From the NCBI GenBank assembly GCA_008692225.1, contig VICG01000001.1, positions 484,501 to 548,500 on the forward strand: a stretch of DNA of 64,000 bases. The letters run 5' to 3'. Each line of letters begins with the position of its first letter. Positions within the stretch are counted from its first letter, which is position 1. A program made the translations under genes and the position numbers. Below the pieces are notes generated by a model that did not search any database, was not told the DNA's origin, and saw nothing but the letters and a program-made list of their open reading frames with translations. This document shows, piece by piece, positions 40,932-51,412 of the stretch. The stretch comes from Monilinia fructicola (Eukaryota; Ascomycota; Leotiomycetes; Helotiales; Sclerotiniaceae).

Positions 40932-41430
40932 ATGTATCGTCCAGCCCTCGCAACACTTCTCACCCTCTTCACCTTCCTCCTCACTATCTTCGCCTCTCCT
41001 CTTCAAATGAGATCGACTCAAACTACAACATGTCTGAGTAGTACTTTTGGCGGTTGCTGTATCGTTGATAGCTACGGTATCTACGGTTCCTGTACGTCGA
41101 CATTTCCATTTCCATTTCCATTTCCATCTCCATCTTCACGCTCCTCACATTTTCGTCTGCCGACTTCCTTCCCCATTCCCATTCCTCCAATCCAAGCTAC
41201 TACTGATAAGAATACAATGAAATGCGATGCAATTCAATACAGTCTAAACGCACACATGTAACTAACAAAACAATAAAGGCACAAACGCAACTCTCCTCGC
41301 CGAAAACGTCGTCTGGACAGGTATCCCCACCACGCTCACAGCGAATCAATGGGCGTGCGCTAGTCCGGTTGATGGGAATGTGATTAGCGCCGGATGTTGT
41401 GGGTGGAGTTGGAATACGGTTTGTGGATGA
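40932..41430 (+). CDS. Small secreted eight-cysteine protein, hydrophobin-like
   Basis: Two exons, 40932-41091 and 41279-41430, encode 103 residues. The N-terminus (MYRPALATLLTLFTFLLTIF) is a strong signal peptide, cut probably after FASPLQ. The mature part has eight cysteines in the order C, CC, C, C, CC, C: TTTCLS, GGCCIVD, YGSCTN, WACASP, AGCCGW, NTVCG. Spacing is C-X7-CC-X10-C-X25-C-X12-CC-X6-C. The order is that of hydrophobins, which coat aerial hyphae and spores, but the spacing fits neither class I nor class II exactly. The intron (187 nt, GTACGT...AAAG) falls inside the Cys codon of GSC. The stop follows the eighth Cys closely, so a further exon via the GTTTGT at 41419 cannot be excluded. 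It may instead be an unrelated effector-like protein. Confidence 0.6.
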
Positions 41431-43329
41431 TTTCTCTCACTCTTCTCCGATTCCTTCACCTCCCCTTTATCGTTTTCGTTGGAATGGAAAGCGTGTTCCA
41501 CGAGACGCGGGGTCGTAGCAGTGCTGGAGTCTATTCTCAAATGGGATGATGGGATGTATATTGACCGATTCGAAAAGGTCGACGTGACGTATCCCAATGG
41601 CGTTATCCTTCCTACGCTGCAGAAATCTATGGCGTGCACGGCGAGTAGTGGGGGTATTTCAAGGAAGAGGGGGAGGGAGGAAGGTGCGGTTATGAGGAGG
41701 AGTTGGGGCGGGGTTTGGTGGTAGGGCTGCGGGGTTGGATCGAGTTGGGTTGGGGTAACTGGTGTGTGACGAGTGGTGGATGATGGTGGCGATGTTTGGG
41801 AAGGGGATATGGTGCGAGGTACTGGGCGGGAGTTGGTTTGTCGGTGGTGACATATCAGATTCTTTAGGCGCGAAAGAAGTCAAGGAAGTCGATAGGATCC
41901 TAATTTATGCGTAACTCATGCAGTATGCATGTAAGTCCCATCCTGATATCCTCTTCTCGTACCAAGTGTTCGTATTTTCCACAAGCGCTATCAGAAATTC
42001 ATACCCACGACATTCCATATTACTCGCCTTGTACCCCGAGAACTATCAACAACCATCTAGTGTATGATATTCCAAACCTCAAATGGCCTTCAGTAGTACC
42101 CATCTCCACTCATCACTAATTACTCCCACCTAATCATTCTTACCTCCCATTTCATCCCCTACAGGCTAGCCCTAACAAAAGCCCTCCACAATCCCGTACC
42201 CTCCACAACCACCACCAAAAACACTACCCACACACTCTAACACGAAGTGAAATCAAGCTCCAATCCCAAACCTCATCCTATAATCACCCAAAACACGTCT
42301 TACAGGCGTATCTGAGACGCCAGGAATACACGATATGTAAGTATATATTTTGTGGATTTCCAGCTGATATGCAAACATAGACACCCGCAAACTACGTGAA
42401 AATCTTCCTCTGATTCCAGAGATAGAGTGATGGGATAGAAGCTGGGTGTAATTATACAGAGAAGTGCTGAGTCAGAATAGGATATCGCACGGAGGGAATA
42501 GGCAAGGAAGGGGGAGAGGGATGGGAGTAGGAGATATCGAGGGTGCTGTGGGTGGGTTTGGAGGGAAGGGATGGGAAGATGGGAAGGTGGAGAGGAGAGA
42601 GGAGAGGGGAAATAAAAGTTTGGGTTCGATGCTAATCTTGATGGATAAATTCGGGGTTTAGGATTGCAATGAGGATTGCAAATCTCAGGATCATGAATGG
42701 AGATTACGCTCGTGATATCTTAAGCGGGATACTGGGGCTGGTTCGTTTATTTCATGCGGAATATTTGGGTTATGAGAATACTTTTTGATTCGCATGGTAT
42801 GGATATGTTGGTCTGCTTTCTTTGAATGGCGCTCCAGGGGTAGTAGATGGTTTTTGATTTTTTGAAAGAGGCTGTTGATAGATTAAGGAGGGGATTCTTA
42901 TGGACAGGGGCTAATATTGGGGTGGATCGTGGATCGTAGTGTTGAGGTAAATTAGAAGATGTTTTGCTGATGAAAGGGGTAACTATCATTTGAGATATAG
43001 CAGTTGACTCCTCGCATTTGAATGAATAATCTCGAATTCATCCCTTCCCCGAAGTTATATTATGTACAACCCCAATTGAGCAAGCAAGAAACTATGATCC
43101 TTTTTCCAAGAAAGGTATCTAGGGACAAGTACGGAGGTATCTCGAATAAATGACCATGTATGCAAGAAGCCAAACCCATGAACGTCACACCTCAGTCGAA
43201 TCTCTTCTCATAGGTACGCTGTACCCAAAAATTCCAAATATATAGATATGAACTTTCCCGTCGCACCGGGTGAGAATCATTGCACCTCACCTTCACCCAC
43301 TATTCCTCAAGACCACCTCTCAAATCCTT
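41431..43329. other. Intergenic, no gene supported
   Basis: A G-rich tract around 41640-41830 gives open frames on both strands without recognisable motifs. Another purine-rich G tract lies at 42495-42615. Nothing else is supported. Confidence 0.5.
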
Positions 43330-44431
43330 TCATGAACTCCCCAACAAAGACGCCGTGCTATCTGCAATAACCTGCTTCACGTTCAACGCCAGGCTCAAGT
43401 TATTACTCGCCAACGCCCGTTCATAATACACCAAATGCTCTCCCTTGTAGATTGAACTTTGACCAACAATATTCAACTCCACGATACCAGTCTTAGTATC
43501 CATACTACTAATCACTTTTGTTTGATCCATCGTCCCGGTCATAGGTAAGGTGTTATTACCTGGTACTAGCGTCATGTTTTCTATCGTGGCATTTCCAATG
43601 ACGCCGGCGGCGGTACTGAGTTGCATGGTGACGTCTCCCATGACGATAGTCATATCGGAGGGATTGGGGATGTATGCGTAGCCGGAAAGGTTTGGGCCGG
43701 AGAGCGCAGTGAGGTTTACGCGAACGCCTGTTACGTTGAAGCCTTTGAGTCCGTTGAGTCCTTTGTACGTGCTTGTTTGGTTATAGTGTACATTGATGAC
43801 GGGTAGTGCACCCTCGTGCAGTTTTGTTTTTCCAACGAGTGCAGTGGTGACGTATTCGTTGCTGAGGACTGCGGTAGTGTAATCGCTAAGAGCGTCGATG
43901 CTGACGATAGATACTTCTTGGTTTTCGACGGAGATGCTGGATTGAGGGTGCAGAGCGTGGATTTTGGGGAGTGGGATGATTACCATGGGGGTGGAGGCGT
44001 ATTGGCCATTTGTTACTAGGTAGGAAGAGGCATTGAAAGGGTCAAGGGTGGGTGTATACATTGAGGGACTGTGAAGTGTTCCTACTTGAGACAGGACGAT
44101 AGTGTCTGGGGTTGGATTGGTAAAGTTAAGTTGGGTGATTTCGAGAGAAGAATCGTTCACGCCGTCTTGGGCAATCTTAGGCATGGCGACATAAACACTA
44201 GTACTGTCAGTATTGTATAATAGTGCTTGGCTTCTGGAAAAGTCCTTACAGGCATAATGCAATGATGAGGAACAATACACAGAAAATTATCAGATGAAGC
44301 CACCAAAATCGAGCGCAATGTCTTTTTACTTTGCTACCCAATGATCTTTTTGCTGGTGTTGAACTTATTGGATACTGCTCAACCTCCTCTTGCTCGCCTT
44401 TCTTGTCGGAATCATCTAGAGTGCCCGTCAT
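43330..44431 (-). CDS. Single-pass membrane protein, DUF3712-like
   Basis: Exons 44431-44250 and 44203-43330 encode 351 residues from MTGTLDDSDKKGEQEE. A polar N-terminal tail of about 45 residues is followed by one membrane helix (FWWLHLIIFCVLFLIIALCL, about residues 42-61), then a large beta-rich domain starting SVYVAMPKIAQDGVNDS. The domain has many N-glycosylation sequons (NFT, NAS, NQT, NVT, NLT, NLS, NAT, NMT, NNT) and phrases such as IVELNIVGQSSIYKGEHLVY. This layout matches fungal proteins with a DUF3712 (LEA-like) domain, usually vacuolar or cell-surface; function is unknown. The 46-nt intron follows the helix (GTAAGG...ACAG). No frame break is seen. Family naming is by memory of architecture. 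Confidence 0.75.
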
Positions 44432-47337
44432 TTTGTTTCCCAACGACTAGTTGTGTGAACAGTTCTTGATATTGTCGTTTTTCGAAGGGGTAAAATTCCG
44501 GAGTTATTTCCGCCTTGTCAGATGGACTTTACTATGATTTATGAAAATATATAGTAATTACGATCATCCAACAACTCCCATCAGATGATGTCGAATTACC
44601 CTCAAACAAAGGAATAATCTGTGTTGATGATGACGAAGGTCAAGCAATACAAAACAAAGAAGATTGCGGAAACTTCAATACTTCTATATCCTTTCAATCA
44701 ACTATGGGAATAGAGGAAGTAAGGAACTAATGCGGAAGCTTTGTAGATTGCAGACAGTCTTATTACTAGGGATAAGTCAAATATGTCAGAAAAAATACAA
44801 TCGAGGGTCTTAGATCTTCTCGACCCCTCTATGGGGAATCATCTCCGACTAAAAAGAAAATGTCCACTCAAGCACATAAGAAATTTTCTAAAATGAATGG
44901 TAAACAACCCAAAAGATTCTCAAGTGGCTTATTTACAGTTTCACCCCATTCGCAATGACCGAAGACACTTGTCACAAAAGATCCATAGACTTAGCTGAAC
45001 AACTTGTTAAGCTTTTGGGCGTAATTAAAGATACGGTTTGATTTACCAATGAAGAAGAAGATTGACCACTTAGTCGTGTTGCACTGCATTTTTCCTCTTC
45101 TACCAAGAGAAGAATCTTGAAATCTCTAGGATCACAAGGTGTAACAATGTAACCATAGCTAGATGTACAATCAGATGCCAGATCTCACTGAAATCTCTTC
45201 GGTGTAATGAAGTATAAAGCCTCGGTGCACGGAACGGCGATGTGCTTGTATTGGGCAAAGCTCGCCATGCTGGTCTATTAAACCTGGCATATATTATGTG
45301 CTACCCCGGAATTGTACCCCTGCATCGCCAGCGATCAATTAGTTCTTGGACGTATAGTATCGTAAAGCTTTCCAACACAGACCAACATTTAAGTAAGGGT
45401 TTTATCTTGAAATTGCGCAATGTGCGTAACGAGCCAATTGCCAGTCAAGGTTTTCTTCTTTCATCATTCAAATGTGAGAAAGAAGTATTGCAGAGATCCC
45501 CATCTGGCTTTTTCTGCAGTTCTTATGAGTTTTTTTGATCACTAGGGTTGATTAACCTTACAATTTGGAAAATAGCTTAGACTTCTTAAAGTTAGTAATC
45601 TTGATCTAACCACAATATTAGCAAATGAAAAAGTCTTTGAATTAGCCCCCTTCCCCTTCCCCCTTCCCCTCCCCCCCCCCCCCCCATCCCCTTTCCCTGA
45701 ACCCCCCATCTTTGGTATTATTCGCTACCCCATGTCACGAGTAACACGCTGGCCTTTGCTTTTTGCTCAACAACTTGTTGACCCCAATTTTTAGCAACTG
45801 CCGTTCGGATCAGAATTTCTATATGGGGTAACTGTATGTCTTGACTGCAGAGGGAATTTACATTCAGGATGCGAGGTATCCATCAATGTAACCGAACCTA
45901 CCACCGGAAGTCTAGAGAATACAACCGTCATCGGAGATTTCAGGTTTTGAATAGCTCATATCAATCTACTAGATACGCAATGCAATGAATGATCTACCAC
46001 CTCGGGGATGTATTAAGAACCTTCCATCCTTACTATTACCAAACTTTAGCATTTGAAAGGTTTTTGCTTGCACATGAATAGAAGCATGGCCGAGGACCTA
46101 GATGACTGCTGTAGCATGCCGTTCGTCTATCAGCCCCCTTAAACAATGAAAGAATCCGAAACAATACTACCTCATTATCTGCAACATATTCCAATTTCGG
46201 AGTCAAACATATCTTCTTAACGTCATAGATATATAGTCTTAGAGTATATTTCACCAGTGGGTGGTGGAACCCAATCTATGAGGATGGGTATTCGGATTTT
46301 GGGTAATTCGAAGGATCAAGGCAGTAAGCTTGCTTATACAGTATGCGGGAGTGATAACAAATCCTGCCAACTCGGATACATGTTTGCTTGTCGGTACCAT
46401 GATACGTTTTGAGGTGCTCTACATTTGGAAAGCAAGCAGAAACAGTTAAGTCAATCAATGTATGCAAATATCCAACAATTGTCAATGAAACTGCAAACCC
46501 CGCACCCGAGAGAAATGTTTGCATATTACCCAAACTTCTGAGATCCAACCATACGCATGATAGACTTGTCTGTACGGATTTCTTGACGGGACAACTTTTG
46601 AATAGCACACTCTAAATTCGTGAATATTTCAGCTTATGGTAGCAAAAGTGTCTATTCATATATTTCGTTGTGAGTGTATCTTGGTGTCAAGATCGGTCAC
46701 ATTCTTCATTTTGCAGATGCACGTGCTTGCATCGAACAGGTTCGAGTTCAGTGCACATAGAGTTTATTGATTGGAGCTCCCTTGATTTCTTAAAGATACG
46801 AGAAGGTTTGTAAAGTGCAATGAACGGAGAAATTTCGACACCCAAAAACTCTAGGATTGTCATTCAGCTATCGCCATTGACATCTTGTCCTCACGTGATG
46901 TATACAAACGGCACACAAGGTTAGGTCGCGCACATACCCCTTCGTCGTTCTTGTCTCGTAAATTAAAGAGGTAACAGAATGTCTCCCAAAGCATACAGGA
47001 CGTCGGTTAGATTGGTATGAAAATCTCTAAAAGATATTCAAAAGCTCTATCCAGGTATACATAAGGGCAACGCAAACCAAAAGCAAGAGAACAGACTTAT
47101 TGTATATCGCATTTTGGTCAGACCTACTGGGCCTGTTAAACTCCCCTTATTGTTATTGCAAATACTCCGAAGAGGACCACAACCGGACTCAATTTCAACA
47201 CTGCTCCAGAAGATTCAAAACCAAGCTACATGATACCGCTTTTGATAAGGTATCGAATACTCAGTTCCAGTGTTGACAATCTAGTGGATGTTTTAGACGC
47301 GTGACTGACATCAGTCATCAATATCTCTAGGTAAATC
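44432..47337. other. Intergenic, no gene supported
   Basis: No coherent coding frame. A pyrimidine tract at about 45645-45710 includes a C14 run and could form a G-quadruplex on the minus strand. Short frames near 45242 and 46276 show no motif. Confidence 0.5.
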
Positions 47338-48420
47338 TTGACTTCAGTACACTTGTACAGATTCAAGCGACAAAAGTCCAGTGACAAGATGCAAAGCAGC
47401 AACAAACGCATTCAAGATCTTCACGCTCAGCTTCAAGCACTTCAAAGCTTCAATGCCACTTTTAGAGAAATCAGACATGAGTCTAGAACAGATAGTGAAG
47501 TTCATTTCAGCAGAAAATTCCCCAAAATAGAAAGAGAATCAAAGAATCCACCTAGTGTCTCGCTCTTCTAAGTTGCGTGGTCTAAGCCGCGAAGAAGCCG
47601 CACTTCTTCGTAAGAACAATCACCACTTGCAGCATCTGCTTTATCCACGCTTGAATGTTTACTATCTGGAACTCATATCCGTAATTTATGGAAACCGAAT
47701 CTCTTTTTTGCACAGCATGAGGCGGGAGCTGCCGTATGTGTTGATCCTTCAAGATGGATACTTCCATGCTCACATTGCTTTGAAGAAACTGACGAAGAAC
47801 ATCGGGAAAATCCACGTCCATGGCTTTCCTTGTACACTGGTCTTGCAGTTGAAGTTGAATGTCGAGCTTGGGATCTGACAAGTGATTTGGCATTATAGAA
47901 AGTTATTACCATTGAAATTAGTGACGACAATATTGATCAAGCCATCACAAAAGTTTCGTTTATGGACTTGTCGAGCATACACCCAAAACCGAACATGCCT
48001 ATCGTATGTATTTAACAACCAAGAAGTGGAGATTAGGACTTAAAGGGCAGCTGAAAAACAAAGTATCATTTTTCGAAGTATCGGAAGGCCACTTTCGCGG
48101 AATGATTGCTGGGAAAGATCCACGGAACAACTCAGAGATTGGGAGCTTGAAGCAGCGTGTCTCAAGGGAATTAGTCTTTGATGATTAGTATTGCAAAAGG
48201 TCTTTCTCTGGTAATACTTAAGTGGACAAGCAGGTGTATTCGAGAGTCTCCCTCAAATCTCGGTTTGGAATTCCTCACTCACATTGTTCACCATGCTGGA
48301 GCCTCGAAACCACATAACAATATCAGCACAACTGAATGCATTCATTTTGATCCATTCAAAAGTAAATGCCGACTTTCGAAGCATTGGTTAACAGGCCAGC
48401 CATCAAACCCATACTTGTAT
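47338..48420 (+). pseudogene. Degraded protein-coding relic of unknown type
   Basis: Consecutive coding-like segments occur in shifting frames. First comes a coiled-coil-like part (KRIQDLHAQLQALQSFNATF), then SREEAALLRKNNHHLQHLL after a one-base shift near 47535. A segment near 47690-47890 then reads FFAQHEAGAAVCVDPSRWI, with CSHCFEETDEEH, and TGLAVEVECRAWDLTSDLAL. That last frame meets an in-frame TAG at 47894-47896, where CAG would continue into KVITIEISDDNIDQAI; this is a C-to-T change of the RIP type. Further pieces (RDWELEAACLKGISL) follow near 48130. I cannot name the family. It may be a real gene with introns and sequencing errors rather than a relic. Confidence 0.35.
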
Positions 48421-48590
48421 TGATTGTTTCCTAGTCAATATTCCGAGAATTTGAATACCTGTAGTTCCACCCAATATTCCTTTGCTTGCGACCAGTATAC
48501 ATGTTCCGACTTTCATTGAATACTTATGAACTAAAATCATATTCATTTCTTCCGTCGTTTTTTAAACAAAACGGGGTCCACCATTTTGTT

Positions 48591-49150
48591 TCACCTCAGA
48601 CTTTCGCTTTCAACCCCATGATATTCAACTACACCCCGAGCAGCAGAAATAGCAGCACAACACAAATATGAGACTACCGCAAAGTATACCTTCAGAAGGA
48701 TATACCAAAACTGCGCAAAATGTCTGGAGAGCCTTTCGTGGTTCCAGGTCGCGACATGCCAGCCCTGGTTGAACGATCTCTCGGGCTCTAGTACCGTCAA
48801 ATGGCACTCTTTCAAACGCCGCAATTCACTTTCTACTCCTTCGAGTTGCGTCAACCAAGTTTGAAATAATCTGGATTCATGGCTAGTTAGCCTAGCTGGC
48901 ATGGACTAAAAAAAATTATACAAGCGCAAAATAAGGCGCAGGAAAATGATTGATATATCGAAATGTGCACATACTGAATATTCGAACGCTCAATCAACCA
49001 TCGACGTCTTCGCATAAGTTCAAGATGAGCTTGTGCAATATCACGCATGTATTGATTGTCAATCAAGCAAAGCTCCAGGATTGCTACTCTTTGAGGGTAG
49101 GTGTGATGATTGAGAGTGTCGGCGAGGCGATATCTTTGCTGATCATCCAT
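48591..49150 (-). CDS. Small protein with a C-terminal membrane segment, unknown
   Basis: Two exons, 49150-48975 and 48891-48591, give 158 residues starting MDDQQRYRLADTLNHHTYPQ. The intron (83 nt, GTATGTG...CCAGCTAG) is canonical and joins SNIQ to LTSHESRLFQTW in frame. The N-terminal half is helical and basic (YMRDIAQAHLELMRRRRWLI), the middle is a likely coiled coil (QLEGVESELRRLKECHL), and a hydrophobic helix (FWYILLKVYFAVVSYLCCAA) lies near the C-terminus. I do not recognise the family. Good splice sites and sustained amphipathic composition support a real gene. Confidence 0.5.
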
Positions 49151-51303
49151 TTTTGGTGCCGTTACTTTTGATTGTCTCGAAACTTGCTGATAAGCTTTTC
49201 CTGGAAAGATTTCTTCACTGTGCTAGCGATCGGGTCTCGATTTCTATGATGGAGATGAGAGTATCTCGAGACTTCAAATTCTAAGGACGACAGCGAAGAT
49301 ATCGTAGTAGCAAATTTTCAGTCCCACTAGAGGGACCAGTTGAGTAGTGCAGTGTAAGGGTTTTCTTTCGTTGACTAAAAGATAATGCCAATGATGATAC
49401 TATCACAAGTTAAAACGGAAGATAGAAGAGAATGGTTGTTAGGACAAGTAGGGAGAAGATGAGATTGCAAGACTTAGCTCGCCACAAATGACCTAACAAC
49501 ACTGTACGGAAAAAGAAAATATTCAGGCCCCTTTTGCGAATCCTTCTCGAGTAAGCCAGAAAATACCTGTTCTTAGATAGGAAAACATTCGATGATACAA
49601 TGGCGGACCTAAGATTTTCTTTCCCTTGTTGTTCTCTTGATATATATCAATCTGTGTTCTTTATGGTGTTCATTTGAGATTCTACTTGTTGCACGACACC
49701 GAGTTTCGCTTTTCACACAAATATAGAAGTCTACAAGTTGAAGCTGTCTTGTATTATAGAACTATCAGGTTCGAGTTAGCCCGACCAGAATCTTTTGGTG
49801 GTTTTGCAGAAAATTGTATCTAAGGGATCATCCTTTAACTTCAGTATGAGCCTTGATGTTCCGACACAAAAGTATTTCGAATAACGGCCCTACATACTAC
49901 GATCACCGGATCTGCTTCCTTTACATTCATTCATCCTATACCACTTTCCAAAGTTCAACTTCAACAGCACACACAAGCCATATCAACGATTGATACCTCG
50001 AGCTGATATCAATACGTCTTATAGAAGCCAAAAAGTGTATAGTTGACGCTATTCAAGACCTAAAAGAACTGTGATTATACACGAGCAATACACAGGCAAG
50101 ATGCCGCTTCTGCAAATTTTCGATATCTTTTTTGCGACTTTGGTTCATTCGAAGGGAGCTGCCGGGGCAAAATTCGATCAACGATTGCAGGAAATTGATA
50201 CATTACATACCGTGCTTCCACGAAATTACTAGATAGGAGTGAAGTGCACAATATACACCACACCATTCAACCGCCCATACCCAGTCAACGTTACCTGCGG
50301 ACGAAACAAAGATGCACTCGTCCATCAACGCAAAATTTAGCCACAAGGATAAGAATGGAAGTCAAAAGTCGTGTCATTAGCAAGTGCAGATTTCCGCGAT
50401 CAGATCTACGCCTTAGGTATCTATATGCCGCAAGTGTATTAGATGCCTATGACTGCCTATTTGTTGGATTTATCTAAATCCTTCCTTCTTAACATCATTA
50501 CTAAGTGGCTCTATTTGTTGCAGGTGCCTTCCTAGCTTTTGATTTTGTGTTTCGAATATGATACATGATTGCTGTACGGGTGACTATGTTGATAAAGAGG
50601 AGGGATTTTGAAGTTTGCTATTTTGGCATTTAGTGGGTTGGATTTTGATATGGAATTTTGGTGATTATTAGGCCGTAGATGATTTGGTGAGATGATGGAG
50701 ACTGGATGATGGATGACGGATGCTATATACAGATAATGGCAATTTGGCCTTGAATGTACCGATGATATGCCTATATGGAGGATAGAGTGAAGAACGCATT
50801 TTGCTCCCTTTCTATGAGCTTATATATGATTTGACTGGATGGTAGGATATAAACCATAAGCAAAGTTGCTCTTACCAGTTTCTTTCACTGCTTGTTCACA
50901 CGATTGCTTTGGATCCGTTAGTATACAATTCATGAAATATTCCAAACATACTAGCTCACAATGAACATTTTTTATGTAAAGACAAGATGTTGGATGGTTT
51001 GATATCCAAACCTCCTTTCAGATAACGCTATAGCTTTTATAGTTGTCATTCTTAATATCACGACCCAATTCCTAAATACGAAGCCTTGCTCAAATCTTCC
51101 TCCACCATCCATTCAAATAATTCCATCTCTCGCAAACCAAAACCAATCCCTTTATTCATCGCTAAATGCCAAGCTCCACTTCCACCAATCCACTTAATGT
51201 CCAACGCATCGTTCCCACTCGCTTAATTTTCAAACTTTTTTTCACCCCACAAATGTTTTCTTTATATTCTTTTTCCTAACCATGGTCCACAACGAAATAA
51301 ATA
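49151..51303. other. Gene-poor stretch left of the tRNA
   Basis: No coding region is supported. Frames at 50075-50266 and 50244-50477 are short and without motif. Confidence 0.5.
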
Positions 51304-51375
51304 GGGCTTGTGGTTTAGTGGTATAATGTTCCCTTAGCATGGGAGAGGTCCGGCGTTCGATTCGCCGCTAGTCCA
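51304..51375 (+). tRNA. tRNA-Ala (anticodon AGC)
   Basis: The 72-nt intronless tRNA has acceptor GGGCTTG pairing with CTAGTCC, discriminator A, anticodon stem TTCCC/GGGAG with loop TTAGCAT (anticodon AGC), and T arm CGGCG-TTCGATT-CGCCG, with B box GTTCGATTC. The G3-U70 wobble pair, the alanine identity element, is present. The sixth acceptor pair is U-U, a mismatch. A T-rich run (T10) 26 bp downstream would serve as RNA polymerase III terminator. Confidence 0.95.
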
Positions 51376-51394
51376 ACTCATATGAGCTGTTGTT

Positions 51395-51412
51395 CATTTT
51401 CTTTTTTTTTTT
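51395..51412 (+). terminator. RNA polymerase III T-run downstream of tRNA-Ala
   Basis: The first strong T tract after the tRNA body (TTTTC, then T10) is about 26 nt past the 3' end and is the probable transcription stop. Confidence 0.6.
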
